From Canna indica (lineage: Eukaryota; Streptophyta; Magnoliopsida; Zingiberales; Cannaceae): a stretch of DNA of 64,000 bases. This document shows positions 11,588 through 23,665 of this stretch, piece after piece. The translations under genes were made by a program, and so were the position numbers. The stretch spans positions 82,857,501 through 82,921,500 of the forward strand of contig CP136890.1 in assembly GCA_034359265.1 (NCBI GenBank). Reading direction: 5' to 3'. The notes beneath the pieces are model-generated. The model saw only the letters and a list, made by a program, of their open reading frames with translations, did no database searches and was not told the origin of the DNA. Position 1 is the stretch's first letter. Every line of letters starts with the position of its first letter.

Positions 11588-13904
11588 ATGGCGATCACCT
11601 GCTTCTACCTCTGCGGCGCCCTCCCGTCCAATCCTGCAAATCCCCTCCCGCCGTATTCTCGCCGAACCGGCGGGTGGGGACCAGCCGCGGTCGTCGTCGC
11701 CGCACCTTCCGGAGGTGTTCGAGCGCTGTCGGCGTTCCGGGTGAGGGCGTCCGTGGTCGATTCCTCCGAGAGCTCCTCCAGATTCTCCAAGCGCATGGAG
11801 CGCGCCTGGCTTATCTCTCAGGTACCTTTATTTGCATATTATTGACCGCTGCGCTGCGATATTAGGGTTGTGCCATATTATGGTCCGACGAAGATATCTA
11901 AATTTAGTTATCTTGGTTCTACAATGGTTGCTTGTGCTTCGGGAGGTTTTTGGTGATCCTAATGGGATCCTCGTTGCTGGGAGTATCCGTAAAAATTAGA
12001 ACTTTGGCAATCCTTTTGTAGAAATCGTGGTTTTATCTGGATGCGCTGTTCCGAGCACAATATCCGAACTAGAAAATACCTGCCGGAATTTGCTTCACAA
12101 GCGTCCTCGCATATACGCGATCCAAGGATAACAAATACCTGCGAAAACAGAAGCTATCACCATTAACTGCGAAGTGGGTTTTTTCAGTTATATGTAACTT
12201 AAACTTGTATTCGATCTAACTGTTTTTTCTTGCCTCTCTTGTAAGGTCAGAGCAATCTGATAAATTATTTAATATTCGACCTAAATGCAGATTATGTAAA
12301 TACATCTTACAGCTTTAACACATAAATGCTTTAATATGAAAAAGAAAATAACCATTATAAACCTTGTTGCACACGCACATTCAACTTCTTCAAGTAGGAC
12401 ACCCATTTATAAGATCATGTTTAGCATAAGTTGTCTTGCTGTACATTAATGAGGACTCTGATTCTGTCTATGATTTTAACTTTCAGCAATCACTACCATG
12501 CCACCATCAGGCAATTGAAAGGATTTTATGTCTCACATTTGATTGTCAACCATTTTGTTTATATGATATCCGACCCTTGTCATGCCTAAATTCCTTAAAC
12601 AGATAGAACTTCCTAGTTTTCTTTGGTGAAGTAGCAGCCGATAAGAGTTTGATTGGGTGTGTAAAAACGTACGCTTATTCATTGATATTAATATATATGG
12701 TCACTAGTTGGTTTGACTAAGAACCTGCGTGATCTTCTATCTGTTTGTGGTTGGCTATTTTCCATTAATGGAATGAAAAGAATAGTTAACCTAATGGTCC
12801 GTAGAAACTATTTGGGTTGATCATTATCCTTTCACCAGAAGCAAATTTGTATGAAGTTGGAATACTGGGGAGTGGGGAAGACAATTGGTATGAAACTTTT
12901 GTGGCATGTCTTACCAATTGAGCTCTATTTTCTATGCTTGTTTTATGCACATAAATAAGGAAAACCTAGATTTGGGAACTTACTAATTTTCCTCAATGGT
13001 TTTGGGGCGGGGAGTTGCATACATTCCTTAGGGTGCGTTTGTTTCGCTAAATGCACCGTACTGGACAGTGGGCACTCGACTGTACGGGACAGTGCTAGTT
13101 CTAGACAGTGTCTTGTTCCTTGTTTGTCTCGTTAAGTACTGGACAAGGAAATCTGTATTGAAGGGTAAAAGCGTCCAAATGTTTGTTGTCTCACGTCCTC
13201 AAATCATTGTCCCAAGACTTTTCTCGGGACAACAAAATGGCCCGTAGTCCAGTGATGGGGTACTCATGTAGTCCTGTACCGAAGTGCATTTTGCAAAATA
13301 AACAGGGGACAAGGTGCGGGACCTCAAAAAATTGTGAAACACACGCACCTTAGTCTAAACTTATCTTTCTGAAAATGGCTATCTTACTACTGTTCATCAA
13401 GTGTTAGTCTAGCATTTTCGTCCCATCAAACAAGAAGCATTTTCATCCACAATGCTTAAAAAGATATTCTGTATCTGTTTAGTATTGGTCCTTATCTTGT
13501 CAAGGATGGAGCTCAATTTTCAGCCTTCTGCTCATTTAAAAGTATACAAGTATGTTTGAATGAATTATTTATCTTACGTCTTCAACTCACATGAAGCAGC
13601 AACCAACACCAATTGCTTGTTCTTCTTGTGGATCAAATGGCTATGTTGAGTGCAAGTGGTGCGCTGGCACTGGCTTCTTCATCCTTGGCAATCAAATGCT
13701 ATGTGAAGTGCCTTCTCGAAATACTACTTGTATCATATGCATGGGAAAGGTAATCCTAATGTGAAAGCCATTGTAATCTTCATATAAATTAATATCATAA
13801 CAAAATTTGTGTCTTTATTCCAGGGTTCTGCTAGTTGTGCTGATTGTAAAGGCACAGGCTTCCGGGCAAAGTGGTTGGAGGATCCTCCACCACGTCCCAA
13901 ATAA
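11588..13904 (+). CDS. Plastid-type DnaJ cysteine-rich zinc-finger protein (no J domain)
   Basis: Three exons join in phase 0: 11588-11821, 13600-13749 and 13824-13904, giving 154 codons plus TAA. Introns are GT-AG. Residues 1 to about 55 are rich in Ala, Arg, Ser and Pro with few acids, as in a chloroplast transit peptide; VRAS (about 52-55) could be near the cleavage site. Exons 2 and 3 carry four paired-Cys repeats of the DnaJ zinc-finger type: CSSCGSNG, CKWCAGTG, CIICMGKG and CADCKGTG, ending WLEDPPPRPK. There is no J domain. Plastid proteins of this class (BSD2-like and related DnaJ cysteine-rich proteins) help fold or assemble plastid proteins; the exact client here is unknown. The second intron is short (74 bases); the first (1778 bases) holds a MITE. 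The acceptor of exon 2 is a tandem AAGCAG, so a one-Gln variant is possible. Confidence 0.88.
13031..13349. mobile_element. PIF/Harbinger (Tourist-like) MITE in intron 1
   Basis: Terminal inverted repeats GGGTGCGTTTGTTTCGC (left) and GGTGCGTGTGTTTCAC (right, read inward) are flanked on both sides by TTA, the usual target duplication of PIF/Harbinger elements. The element is 319 bp, non-coding, with repeated GGACAGTG and GTACGGGACAG words. It lies about 250 bases before the exon 2 acceptor. Confidence 0.8.
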
Positions 13905-15356
13905 AATCTCCTATGTATTGGAAACAGATGAGTTTAGCTGAATATTATAGGACCTAACTACATTTTAACTTTTGCTACAAAATTCTTCAATATGTAATCA
14001 TGTTCCTCCACAGACTGTTCAAAATGTTACTTCAAATTGTTATCTTACGTGAAATTCTTTTCCAATGGCATATAGAATATTCTTTATCTAATTCTTTTAA
14101 GCTCTCTAGTCAACATCTCCTATTTGCTTGATCTTCGATAAAATTCTATTAGCAGAAATCAAGAAAATAGTAGCGATTTCTGAGACAATTGTATTAATCC
14201 TACTCAATGTTTTTTAGCAAAGTTGGAATATGATGCCTGGGGAACTTGCAGTGTTCATTATCAATCTTTTTGATTTTGCACCTCTTAACTAACTACCCCA
14301 AAGCAGAACAACATTGCAAATTTGCAAGATTCTCATCAGCAAATGTTATTTATCAAGACTTCTAAATTATCCTCTCTCTTTTTTTCTGTAAAGTATTTAA
14401 AAGTTCAAATTCTTATTTAAATTAAAAATATTTGATATGTATTTTCTTATGAATTTAAACTTTTAATGCAAATTTAGTTAATTTGATGTTGTTAAAGACT
14501 TCCAATGAAATGTCTTTAAATATTTAAATTATTTTTCAAAATTAAGAAAATTTGAGCTATTTTAATTTATTTTAATATTTTAATTCGTATTCTACTTGTA
14601 AAATGTTTCTTTTATATGATTTTACATAATTTAGATTGGGTATTTCATGATCTTTTGCTTTTTTTGGTTTATCTTTCTTCTCTAGTTAAAGATATTCAAC
14701 AATGTTAATGGCAAAGCGGAGAACCAAATTATTTAACTATATTCATTTTGAAAATAAAAAATAATATATTATCAATATAATATTAAAGTCTACAAGAAAC
14801 ACAAAAATAATTACGATTATGTAGGAGATGTATTTAACATTTTAATATTTTATGTAGAAAGAAATAGTTCAATATATATATATACTAACCTGATAGTGTA
14901 TAATGGATCCAATTTTTTTTTGAACACTCAATCTCATGTTCCTCATTGAAATTTAATGTATGCAAAAATACTACATCATAATTTTATATGAATTAATATT
15001 CAAAATAATATAAAAATTAATTTAAACAAATATTTAAGTTGTTAAAGATTTTTCATCAAAATTTTTTAAAGAGATAAATTCATTAGGAATTGCATTAGAT
15101 GACTTTAATATGTAACAATGTCTTAAATATATGAAAAATATATCAAAACATTTAAAGTTAACTAAAAATTTGAATTCTTAAAGACTTTACCTCAAATGTA
15201 TTTAAGAACAGCTAGCTTAGGAAATTTGATAGATGGGTTTTGCTTTTGCAAATGTTAACAATACTATTTTTCTTTTGAAAATTTCTCCAAAAATTCTTTT
15301 GGGAATTTGCTATTTTTTCTAAGGAATGGAAAAATTCTTTGGGCAAGATAAGAGAG
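13905..15356. other. AT-rich intergenic DNA downstream of the DnaJ-type gene
   Basis: The first few hundred bases should hold the 3' UTR. From about 14390 to 15230 the DNA is very AT-rich with loosely repeated words such as TTAAAGACTT and TTTAAATATTTAA in several copies, perhaps an old non-coding transposon. I see no gene. Confidence 0.5.
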
Positions 15357-17456
15357 TTTTTTATTTAGGAAAGTGAGGCCAACATTGGCCACACAAATTT
15401 CATTTCAAAAGTCTTCAAATGTACAAGCATATAGAGCGAGAGCGGCTACGTAAGCACCTACGCAACCAGTACAGATAGGGGGAGAAAGTAACAAGAATCA
15501 TAACATTACAAGTTCATCTTGGTTCAGAAAGAAACACAAGTGTCTACCACTAGGTTGATAAAAATTGGTTTATCATAATAGACGAAATTATTCTTGACAT
15601 TCCAGAGCATCAACACCAAATTTGGCGGAGGCTACGGAGTTTTTTAGCACAGCCGCCAGTGAAAGGCCCTAGGTTAGCAAGGAGGTCAAGCACTTAGCTT
15701 ATCGCCTACCTAGGGAACCCCCAAATAGATGCTTTAGCATTTCATCCTCTCCATTGCAGAATATGCACTCAGGATTCTCCAGCGGCCGCCCGAGTTTGGC
15801 GAGTTTGTCTTTTGTAAGTAAGCAACCCCTCAACGTAAGCCACATGCGCACTTTCATCTTTAATGTGACCTTGCATTCCCAGAGCTGGTAAATTATCTCA
15901 TGCTTTATGTCTCGTCTAATGAGCCATTTATACAAAGAGGTTGTAGAGAATGAGCCATTTGGGCCCCACCTCCATCTAATTAAGTCCTAGGCACCTATCA
16001 ATAGGGGTTGATCGATGAAGTTCTCTAGCTCTTCCAATTTTGAGTTGTCGACGTGGCCATACTATCTTAGACTCCGAATTCTGGGGTCAAGGATAGCCAC
16101 CACGGGGACTACTTCTGTTCCTACACAATCTGAATAAGTCAGGGAAGACACTTGAAACTTTGTTGTTCTTGCATCTTTTTTCCTTCCAAAAACTCGTAGT
16201 GGCCCCATTTCCATGGGCCTTCTCCACACCTAGAGAGAACAAGTCCCTGATGGAGAATAGGTCTTTCCAGATGGGGGACCATGACGAGACATTCTGGTAA
16301 TTGTACCAATCTCTAGATGAAAAATACTTGGATTTTGCAATTTCGACCCAGAGGAGGTTTTATTCCACTATCCCGCACCACCACCCGTGGTCCATACGAG
16401 CAAGATTATGCATTTCCAGGCTTAAGAGGCCAAGACCTTCATTGTGTTTTAAGCATGTGTTGTATCATCCCGATTAATGAGAGCCATACATATGTTCACC
16501 TGTCCTGGCCCAATGGATTTTTTTGCTCATGCAATCTATCTCCTTGATAATCCACTTAGGAGCTTTGAAGATTGAGAGAAAAAAAATCTGGAGATGCTAC
16601 TAAGGATGCTATTCAGGAGTACGAGTCGCCCTCCCTAGGACAAAAGTTTGTTTTTCCATGCGACAAGTCTTCTATCAATTATCTCCATAACTAGTTTCCA
16701 ATGCTCTCTTGTCAATCTTCCATTTCTAAGTGGGAGGCTGAGGTAAGTGATCTCGGTGGCCTAACACCCCAAGATGTTGGCTGCTTCTCCAGCCTTGTCA
16801 GCATTGTCGAGGAGATGGACGACTAACATTTCAGCCAAATTTACTATGAGTCCAGTCATTAGGTCAAATCCAAACGGGGAGGAGCTTTAAGTTAATAAGA
16901 CATCTCTATCTCCTCGCGTGAGGACCAGGAAGTCGTCTACAAATTTCAGGTTGACAAATTATTTTTCATTTGGCAATCTGACTCCATTGATTAGTTTGTG
17001 TCTATTTGCCAGAAGCATTTGCTGAGCAAAAACGTCAACAATGAGAATGAATAAGTAGGGTGAGAGTGAGTCACCTTGTACTACGAACTCGCTGGATTTG
17101 AGCAGTGCCTCGTTCCATCCTACAAGTCGGGGAGGGAAGCCCCTATGGGAAACGAGAGCAAGGAGGAATTCCCAGTTGACGCTGTCGAAAATTCCCAATT
17201 GACACTGTCGAAAGCTTTGGCCAAGTCCACCTTGACTTGAATAAAGTTGGAGCTAGATTGCTTGTAGTGGTGGATGAGTTGAGAAACGACCATGAAGCAG
17301 TTCGGGGTAAATCCCCCAACCATGAAAGCACACTGAGAGTAGTGCACCAGATCTTGCATGAAAGGCATGAGGCATTTTGCAAGAGTTTTAGAGAAAATTT
17401 TGACGATGCTTGACATGAGGCTGATGGGCCCGAATTGCGATGGTGCGTTAGCTCAT
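15357..17456 (-). mobile_element. L1 LINE, 3' portion (rest continues at 24296)
   Basis: On the minus strand this has FGPISLMSSIVKIFSK (17430-17385), VKVDLAKAFDSVNWEF (about 17240-17195), GDSLSPYLFILIVDVFAQQM (about 17080-17020) and the catalytic box as FVDDFLVL (about 16945). It continues to the zf-RVT part, CIFCNGEDEMLKHLF (15768-15720). It ends at about 15357 in GGCCTCACTTTCCTAAATA plus A residues. Frames are broken throughout. A 23-base tandem duplication of the FDSVNWEF codons lies at about 17167-17212. The CACTA element at 17457-24295 splits it cleanly; the RT N-terminal part resumes at 24296. Confidence 0.85.
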
Positions 17457-17880
17457 CACTACTAGAAAAATGGACATCAGCAACGGCCGGAGCCGTTGCA
17501 ATGGAGCCGTGGCAGAAAATCGCGTTGCTGATAACTTAGCAACGGATGCTGAAGAGCATCAGCAACGGCCGGAGCCGTTGCAATGGAGCCGTGGCAGAAA
17601 ATCGCGTTGCTGATAACTTAGCAACGGATCAGCAACGGTCGCTCGGGCCGTTGCTAAAAATATTATCAGCAACGGTTTTGCCACGGACCCGGAATCGTTG
17701 CGGATAACATTAATAGCAACGGCCGCTGAGTCCGTAGCAACGCCGTTAGTAAAATCCCGTCACTAAGCCGTTGCTGTAGGTCATCAGCAATAGCTTTCAA
17801 TACACTTTTAGCAACGGCTTTCCCACGGACGACCGTGGGAAAGCCGTTGCTGATGATGTGAACCTGATAACGAAAAAATT
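17457..17880. repeat. CACTA copy 1 subterminal repeats, with 82-base tandem duplication
   Basis: Many copies of CAGCAACGG / CCGTTGCTG in both orientations, the presumed binding sites of the element's own protein. Within it, 17475-17556 is followed directly by a copy starting at 17557 that matches base for base to about 17629. The equivalent end of copy 2 does not show this duplication. Confidence 0.85.
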
Positions 17881-18131
17881 TCAAATTTCAAATTTCCATT
17901 GATACATTGATACATTATCTGATACATAACTCACACACCCACACACTCATACACACATTCATTCACACATCACAAATACACCAAGATATACATCAAAACA
18001 ATTATATTTATATTGATAATTATCCACAATAGTATAAAAACTATTCAAATGCAAAATTGAAGTATCAATATCCAAACAAAATAAATTAAACAAGTCCAAT
18101 ATCTCAGTAACAAAGTCAATATAAAAAAATC

Positions 18132-19599
18132 TCACGATGACGATGAAGGATGGTCTCGATCATATGGCGGGGTCTGGAGTGCTTGAGTGTACACCGGCGT
18201 GGACTGACTCGAGGATGATGGATTAGATGATGCCGAAGAGATGCCTGCTTCGGGATGACCTGACATGTTGCGTAGCATAGCTTGTATATCCGCCATCATC
18301 TGACTCTGGCGCTCCATTATCTCAGTCTGACGCGCGACCGTGTTCTCTAGAGTCCTTATTCTGCTACTATGATCATAACTGGATCTAGAGATGGACGACT
18401 GCTCACCAGCGACCGGAGGGGTCGGTGCCCCAAGTGGCCCTAGTACGGCTCGCGCATGACCATTATCTGCGAAGCCATATACGCGGCCATGGTCCCAGCC
18501 ACTTGCGGCCTCGACCCACGTTGCTGCGTCAAAGTCCTCGGGGGTACCCCCGCGCTGCACCACCGTCTGGCTGTAGGTCTCCTACTCGAGTTTGATTTTT
18601 TGTTTAATATTTATCATAAAACTTAAATTATAAATATATAATGAATAATTTAAACAAATATATAGTTACCATAATGTATGCAACGCGGTTGTCGATGTAC
18701 TCCCCCGTCCCATGTGCTCGACGGTGAGTCCGCTCAAACACCGCCATCGGGGAGGGTCGCTGGACAGTCCCGTCATCCGACACCGTCGTCTACATTTACA
18801 AAACAAATACATTAATTAGTACACATAGTAACAAATAAAATATATAATTAAAAGGTATACTTACCATACGGTTCGCGTGCACTGCAAATGCAATAGAGCC
18901 GCCGGTGTGACGCGCTGCTCCCCCCGACATGCGATTTCTAGCCGCATTCCGAGAAACCTCCTGCCATCGATCCGTCGACCATATTCCCACGAGCTGATCC
19001 CATATATCCGGAGTAATCCAATCGGGGCTGTATCCCCGAGTCTCCGCGATGTTAGTGGTCCTAGCACGGGCGTAAATGAAGGGCCTTTGGTCCTCGGCCC
19101 ATGTATAGCGAGCCTGCAAAATAATAATATCAGTACCAATATTAATCATCATGCATGTAAAAATAATAATAATACGTGCCTCAAACTCGCGCCATAACAT
19201 GTCGACGTGCTTGCTAGGTACGTGAGACCACGTAGGCCATGCCCCGTGCATGTATCGTCGAATAGTAGAAGAAATGCTCCTCGGCACTTCTTCTTGCTCG
19301 AACCTGCACAACAAAAATAAATTTTAATATTATATTATGATATAATGAATTTGTAATGATTCATAATTCATGATATATTACCGCTCCCCAATCACGCTAA
19401 TCAATCTACGTGACTCTGTGGCTGGTGGAGGCTGCCACCTGTTCGGCCTGCGTGGCCGCCTGCGTCTGGATGTATTAGCCTCGGCAGTATCATCGGCATG
19501 AGGATCAGCAACAGGAGGATCAGCAGCATGAGTAAGTGTAGGAGTCTCACCGATCGGAGACTCCGAAGCTCTCCTGCGACGATAACCACGACCAGACAT
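18132..19599 (-). CDS. CACTA second gene (Ptta/En/Spm plant transposase family), copy 1
   Basis: Five exons on the minus strand: 19599-19382, 19303-19180, 19113-18865, 18789-18670 and 18581-18132. They join to 386 codons with no stop. The first exon is basic and Arg-rich (MSGRGYRRRRASESP). Exon 2 has RYMHGAWPTWSHVP. Exon 3 has WITPDIWDQLVGIW and ARHTGGSIAFAVH, the conserved centre of this family. The last exon ends in a possible coiled coil (RTLENTVARQTEIMERQ) and a Ser-rich tail. Intron 2 (66 bases) must start with GC, or be retained in frame. Compared with copy 2, 23 residues are missing in exon 3 after PFIYA. The product probably binds the subterminal repeats, by analogy with TnpA of En/Spm. 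Confidence 0.7.
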
Positions 19600-19674
19600 A
19601 TCTGTCGAATAGATATATAATCAGATTATTGTATAAATAGTAGAGATATATTTAATAAAATATATACTTTACAA

Positions 19675-22600
19675 TTATTCCTCATCATCTGAATAATAGT
19701 CTTCGAATTCTTCCTCTTCTTCCTCTTCTTCATCTTCTTCATCTCCAACTTCCTCAATTTCATGATCGTCATCATCAGCATATTCAACTTCTAATTGAAT
19801 CGACGTTGTGTCTGCATCCTCGAGTATTGGAATAATACGATCTACAGCAGGAGGATCATCTTCTTGATAGAAACCATGTGTCATATCAGGTATCAGCTCA
19901 TTTTCTCCTACTATCGGATCAATTTTTCTTCTACCTTTTGTCTTACAGACTACACGCCAATCTGCTCTATCTTTATTTCGAGCCGGATACTTCGTGTAAT
20001 ATACTTGTTCGGCTTGTGATGCCAATATAAAAGGCTCATTTGCTGCCAATTTAGATTTGTAATTAACCTCAACAAGTTTGTATTTTGGATGAACTTTCAT
20101 GCCCCTTTCTGTTGTATCGAACCAATGACATCTAAATAGAATAATTGATTTCAAGCCGAAATAATGCAACTCTATCACTTCTTCCACCAGTCCATAAAAA
20201 TTCATATCACATTCAACATAGGTTGTCCCTTTCACGCAGACCCCGACATTCATCGTCTTCTTTGTAAAGGCATATTCCACCGTCTGAAATTTGTACCCAT
20301 TAACAAAATATCCGCTATAGCACGACACTAGTCGCGACGATCCACTAACAAACTCAAATATTCTTTCATCTATTTCAGCTCTGTGATCTTTGCTGTAAGT
20401 CTGAATCCAAGTAGGGAAATCACGATTTCGTAATCTCTCCAATTCTTGATCGTTGTGAATAGAGTATTTTTGTACCATCTCAATGTCAAATATTATAATA
20501 AATTGTTCAATCTCTGGACAATTGAGTAATACATACAAGTGTGTCAAATGATACTCTTCATCGCTTAAGTGTCGAGATGGACGAGAACCAAAAGCACGAT
20601 CAAAGTGACAAAATATATTTAAACGTCCATCTGAATACCGAAGCACCTTCTTGGATGATATACGATTCAGATATTGATCCTTCAACAGCTGCGGTGTTCT
20701 TTACTTTTTTCTTCAGACGATTCATGTATCTTTCAAATAAGTACATCCATCGATATTGAACGGGGCCACCAACTCGTGCCTCGTATGCCAAGTGTATCGG
20801 TAGATGCTCCATCGAGTCAAAAAATGCAGGAGGGAAAAACTGCTCCAACTTGCATATGATTTCAACAATATTATTTTCAAGTGTTGACATATCTTCGACT
20901 CGAAGGACATTTGCACAGATGTTTCTAAAAAACATACTTAATTCAGTCAACGGACCCCAAATATTATCAGGTAGAAGATCTCGAAATGCGATTGAAAGTA
21001 ATCTCTGCATGAATACATGACAATCATGACTTTTCATCCCTGATATTTTGCAGTCATCGACGTTCACACATCGAGATAAGTTTGAAGCATATCCATCGGG
21101 TAATCTGAGTTCTTTTACCCATTGACAAACATCTTTGATCTGTTGTTTATTTAACACATATGGGGCATTCGGTTTCAGATATCGTCCGTTGACCTCTTGT
21201 AACTCCAACTCTGGTCTTTTACAAAGTATTTTCATATAATGTCGGGCTTTGACATTATCTTTAGTTTTTCCGGAAATATCCATCAAAATGTTGAAAATAT
21301 TATCAAACACATTTTTTTCAATGTGCATGACATCTAAATTATGTCGAATCAATAATGAACTCCAATAGGGCAATTCCCAAAAGATACTTTTTTTCACCCA
21401 GTTATGTGTTTGGCCAAAACCTGACACTCTTTCATTGCGACCAAATACTATATCTGGAAGTGCTGAAACACGTGCTAACATTTTTCACCAGACAACATCG
21501 GTGGTGGCCCTTCTCTTTCGACTCTGCCCTTAGTAAATTTATTACGATTCCTTCGATATTGATGATTAGCCGGTAGGAATCGACGATGACAATCAAAGAA
21601 TGAGATTTTTCGTCCGTTCTGAAGATTGATTGATTTAGAGTGTTCCATACAATACAGACAAGAGAGTCGGTCGTGAGTGCTCCAACCGGACAACATGTCG
21701 TACGCTGGGAAATCATTGATTGTCCACAAGACCACGGCCTTTAAATTGAAGTTTTGCTTCCGATGACAATCATAAGTGACAGCTCCCTCAGTCCACAATG
21801 TTTTCAATTCATCTATCAAGGGTCTGAGAAATATGTCAATTTCTTTTCGCGGACCCTTAGGACCCGGAATAATCATCGAAAGATAAATAAATTCATCTTT
21901 CATACACATTGACGGTGGCAAATTATAAACTGTCAGCAGCACTGGCCAAACTGAATAAGGAGTTGCAGAATGTCCAAACGGATTAAAACCATCTGTGCAC
22001 AATCCCAATCTTATATTTCTAGTATCCCTAGCAAATGAAGGATAATATGTATCCAAATGTTTCCATGCTTCACTGTCGGATAGATGAGTCATTACTGTAT
22101 CATCACGACTTCTTGCATGCCAACTCATGTAGGGGGTTGTCTTTTCCGATATGAATAATCTTTGAAGCCTCGGTGTTAGTGGAAAATACCGAAGCACCTT
22201 AAACGGGATATTTTTCTGTCGGACCGATTTCTTCTCCTTGTAACGAGGATGTTGACATACAGGGCATTTATCCAACTGCACATTTTCTTTATAATATAAA
22301 ATGCAGTTATTTTGGCAGGCGTGTATTTTTTCGTACCCAAGCCCCGATTTTCTCATCAGCTTTTTAGTTTTATAAAAAGTAGACTCAAACTTGTTATCAG
22401 TAGGCAGCATTCCATTAATCGATCCTACAATCCGATCATACGCAACTCCGCTGATATTACAATCGGCCTTGATGTTTAGGAGCTGTGTCATTGCTGAAAA
22501 CCTAGTGTATTTAGGACAATTCTCATACAAAGGTTCATCGGCAGCTTTCAACATCTCGTAAAATTCTACAACTTCTTTATTCGGTAATTCAATCTCTACC

Positions 22601-23088
22601 GCAGTTTGTACTTCTGTGATATCAACAGCTGTAGTATCTAGTGGGACTGATGTCTGAAGAACTGGCCGATCAACATTATCATTCAGGTGGAATTGACCCC
22701 CAAGACTATCACGTATCATAGTTCTATAGGGATTAGATTGACTGGATGAAGAAGCACCAACAAAGGAAGATTCACCATATGTCTGAACGACAAGATTGCT
22801 CGACGTCCCGACTTCGCGTGACTCCCCGTGATAAGTCCACAGAAAATATCTTGGTGCAAATCCTTTGCTATATAGATGCAGAGTGACAGTCTCCCGATCC
22901 AAAAATCGTCCATTCGAACAAATGCGGCACGGACATCGGATTTGATCACCGATGCTAACGAAATTCCGATTCGAATAGGCAAAATTTAGGAAGTACGTTA
23001 CGCCTAATCGAAACTCATTCGTTAAAGCTCCACGATCAAGACGTTGATACATCCAACTTCGATCAGCCGACATGATTCTGTCAATCAA
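19675..23088 (-). pseudogene. CACTA TNP2-type transposase, copy 1, frameshifted
   Basis: The first frame (23088-21475, 537 codons) has an N-terminal transposase-associated segment with CPCRICSNGRFLDRETV. The TNP2 core follows, with LGLCTDGFNPFG, YSVWPVL, CLYCMEHSKS and CHRRFLPANHQYRRN. It ends in a premature stop at SGEKC. Reading resumes one base back in 21481-20600 with HNWVKKSIFWELPYW and HNLDVMHIEKNVFDN, then a DUF4218 region (FFPPAFFDSMEHLPIHLAYE). A deletion of about 80 bases relative to copy 2, at about 20640, shifts frame again. The last frame (to 19675) has the DUF4216 region (YFGLKSIILFRCHWFD) and an acidic Glu/Asp tail. TNP2 would catalyse excision; this copy needs two corrections to be full length. 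Confidence 0.9.
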
Positions 23089-23519
23089 TGATAATTTCTT
23101 TAGTTAATGTCTTTAGGTGAGATTGTCCTATTCCATTCGGGATTTATGTTATTTATATTGCACTAAGTACTTATTTTAACTGCTAACTTCATTCTAAATT
23201 TTGGCAGCATCTCCCTACAGTTCTCCGAATACGCATATCATCTGGGCGCGTATCGGAGAACAAGAGAGATGTTGCCGAAATTTAGAATAATTAGTTAACA
23301 GTTAAAATAAAAACGTAAGTGCAGTACAAATAACTATATTCCCAAATTATCCAATCAGGGACAATTCAAGAATTGTACGTCGTATAAAAGATCATCTACT
23401 TCTTTTACACGAACATACAATCCCCGAACGGATCTAAGGTTTTGCTAAATCATATCCGACTCGTCGATGCGTACGTGAAACATATTAACTCGTCGGATGG
23501 ATGATTATTTTCTAAATAT

Positions 23520-23665
23520 TTCGAGACAGTTCGAGTCCATATTGGACAATTCCGACACGAGTCCAAATTCGACGATTTCGGCAAGAGTCCGAAGTGGACG
23601 ATTCCAGCGCGCGTCCGAAGTGGGCGATTCCGGCGCGCGTCCAAAGTGGACAATTCCGAAATTAA
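23520..23665. repeat. Tandem repeat in CACTA leader, copy 1
   Basis: About five units of roughly 26-28 bases, each built on ATTCCGGCGCGCGTCCAAAG with variants, in the region upstream of the TNP2 gene. Copy 2 has a related shorter array at 29632-29765. Confidence 0.75.

Noticed and set aside
17457..17880. CRISPR-like array of CAGCAACGG repeats
   Set aside because: Spacing is irregular, words occur in both orientations and they sit at CACTA termini; these are transposon subterminal repeats in a plant genome.
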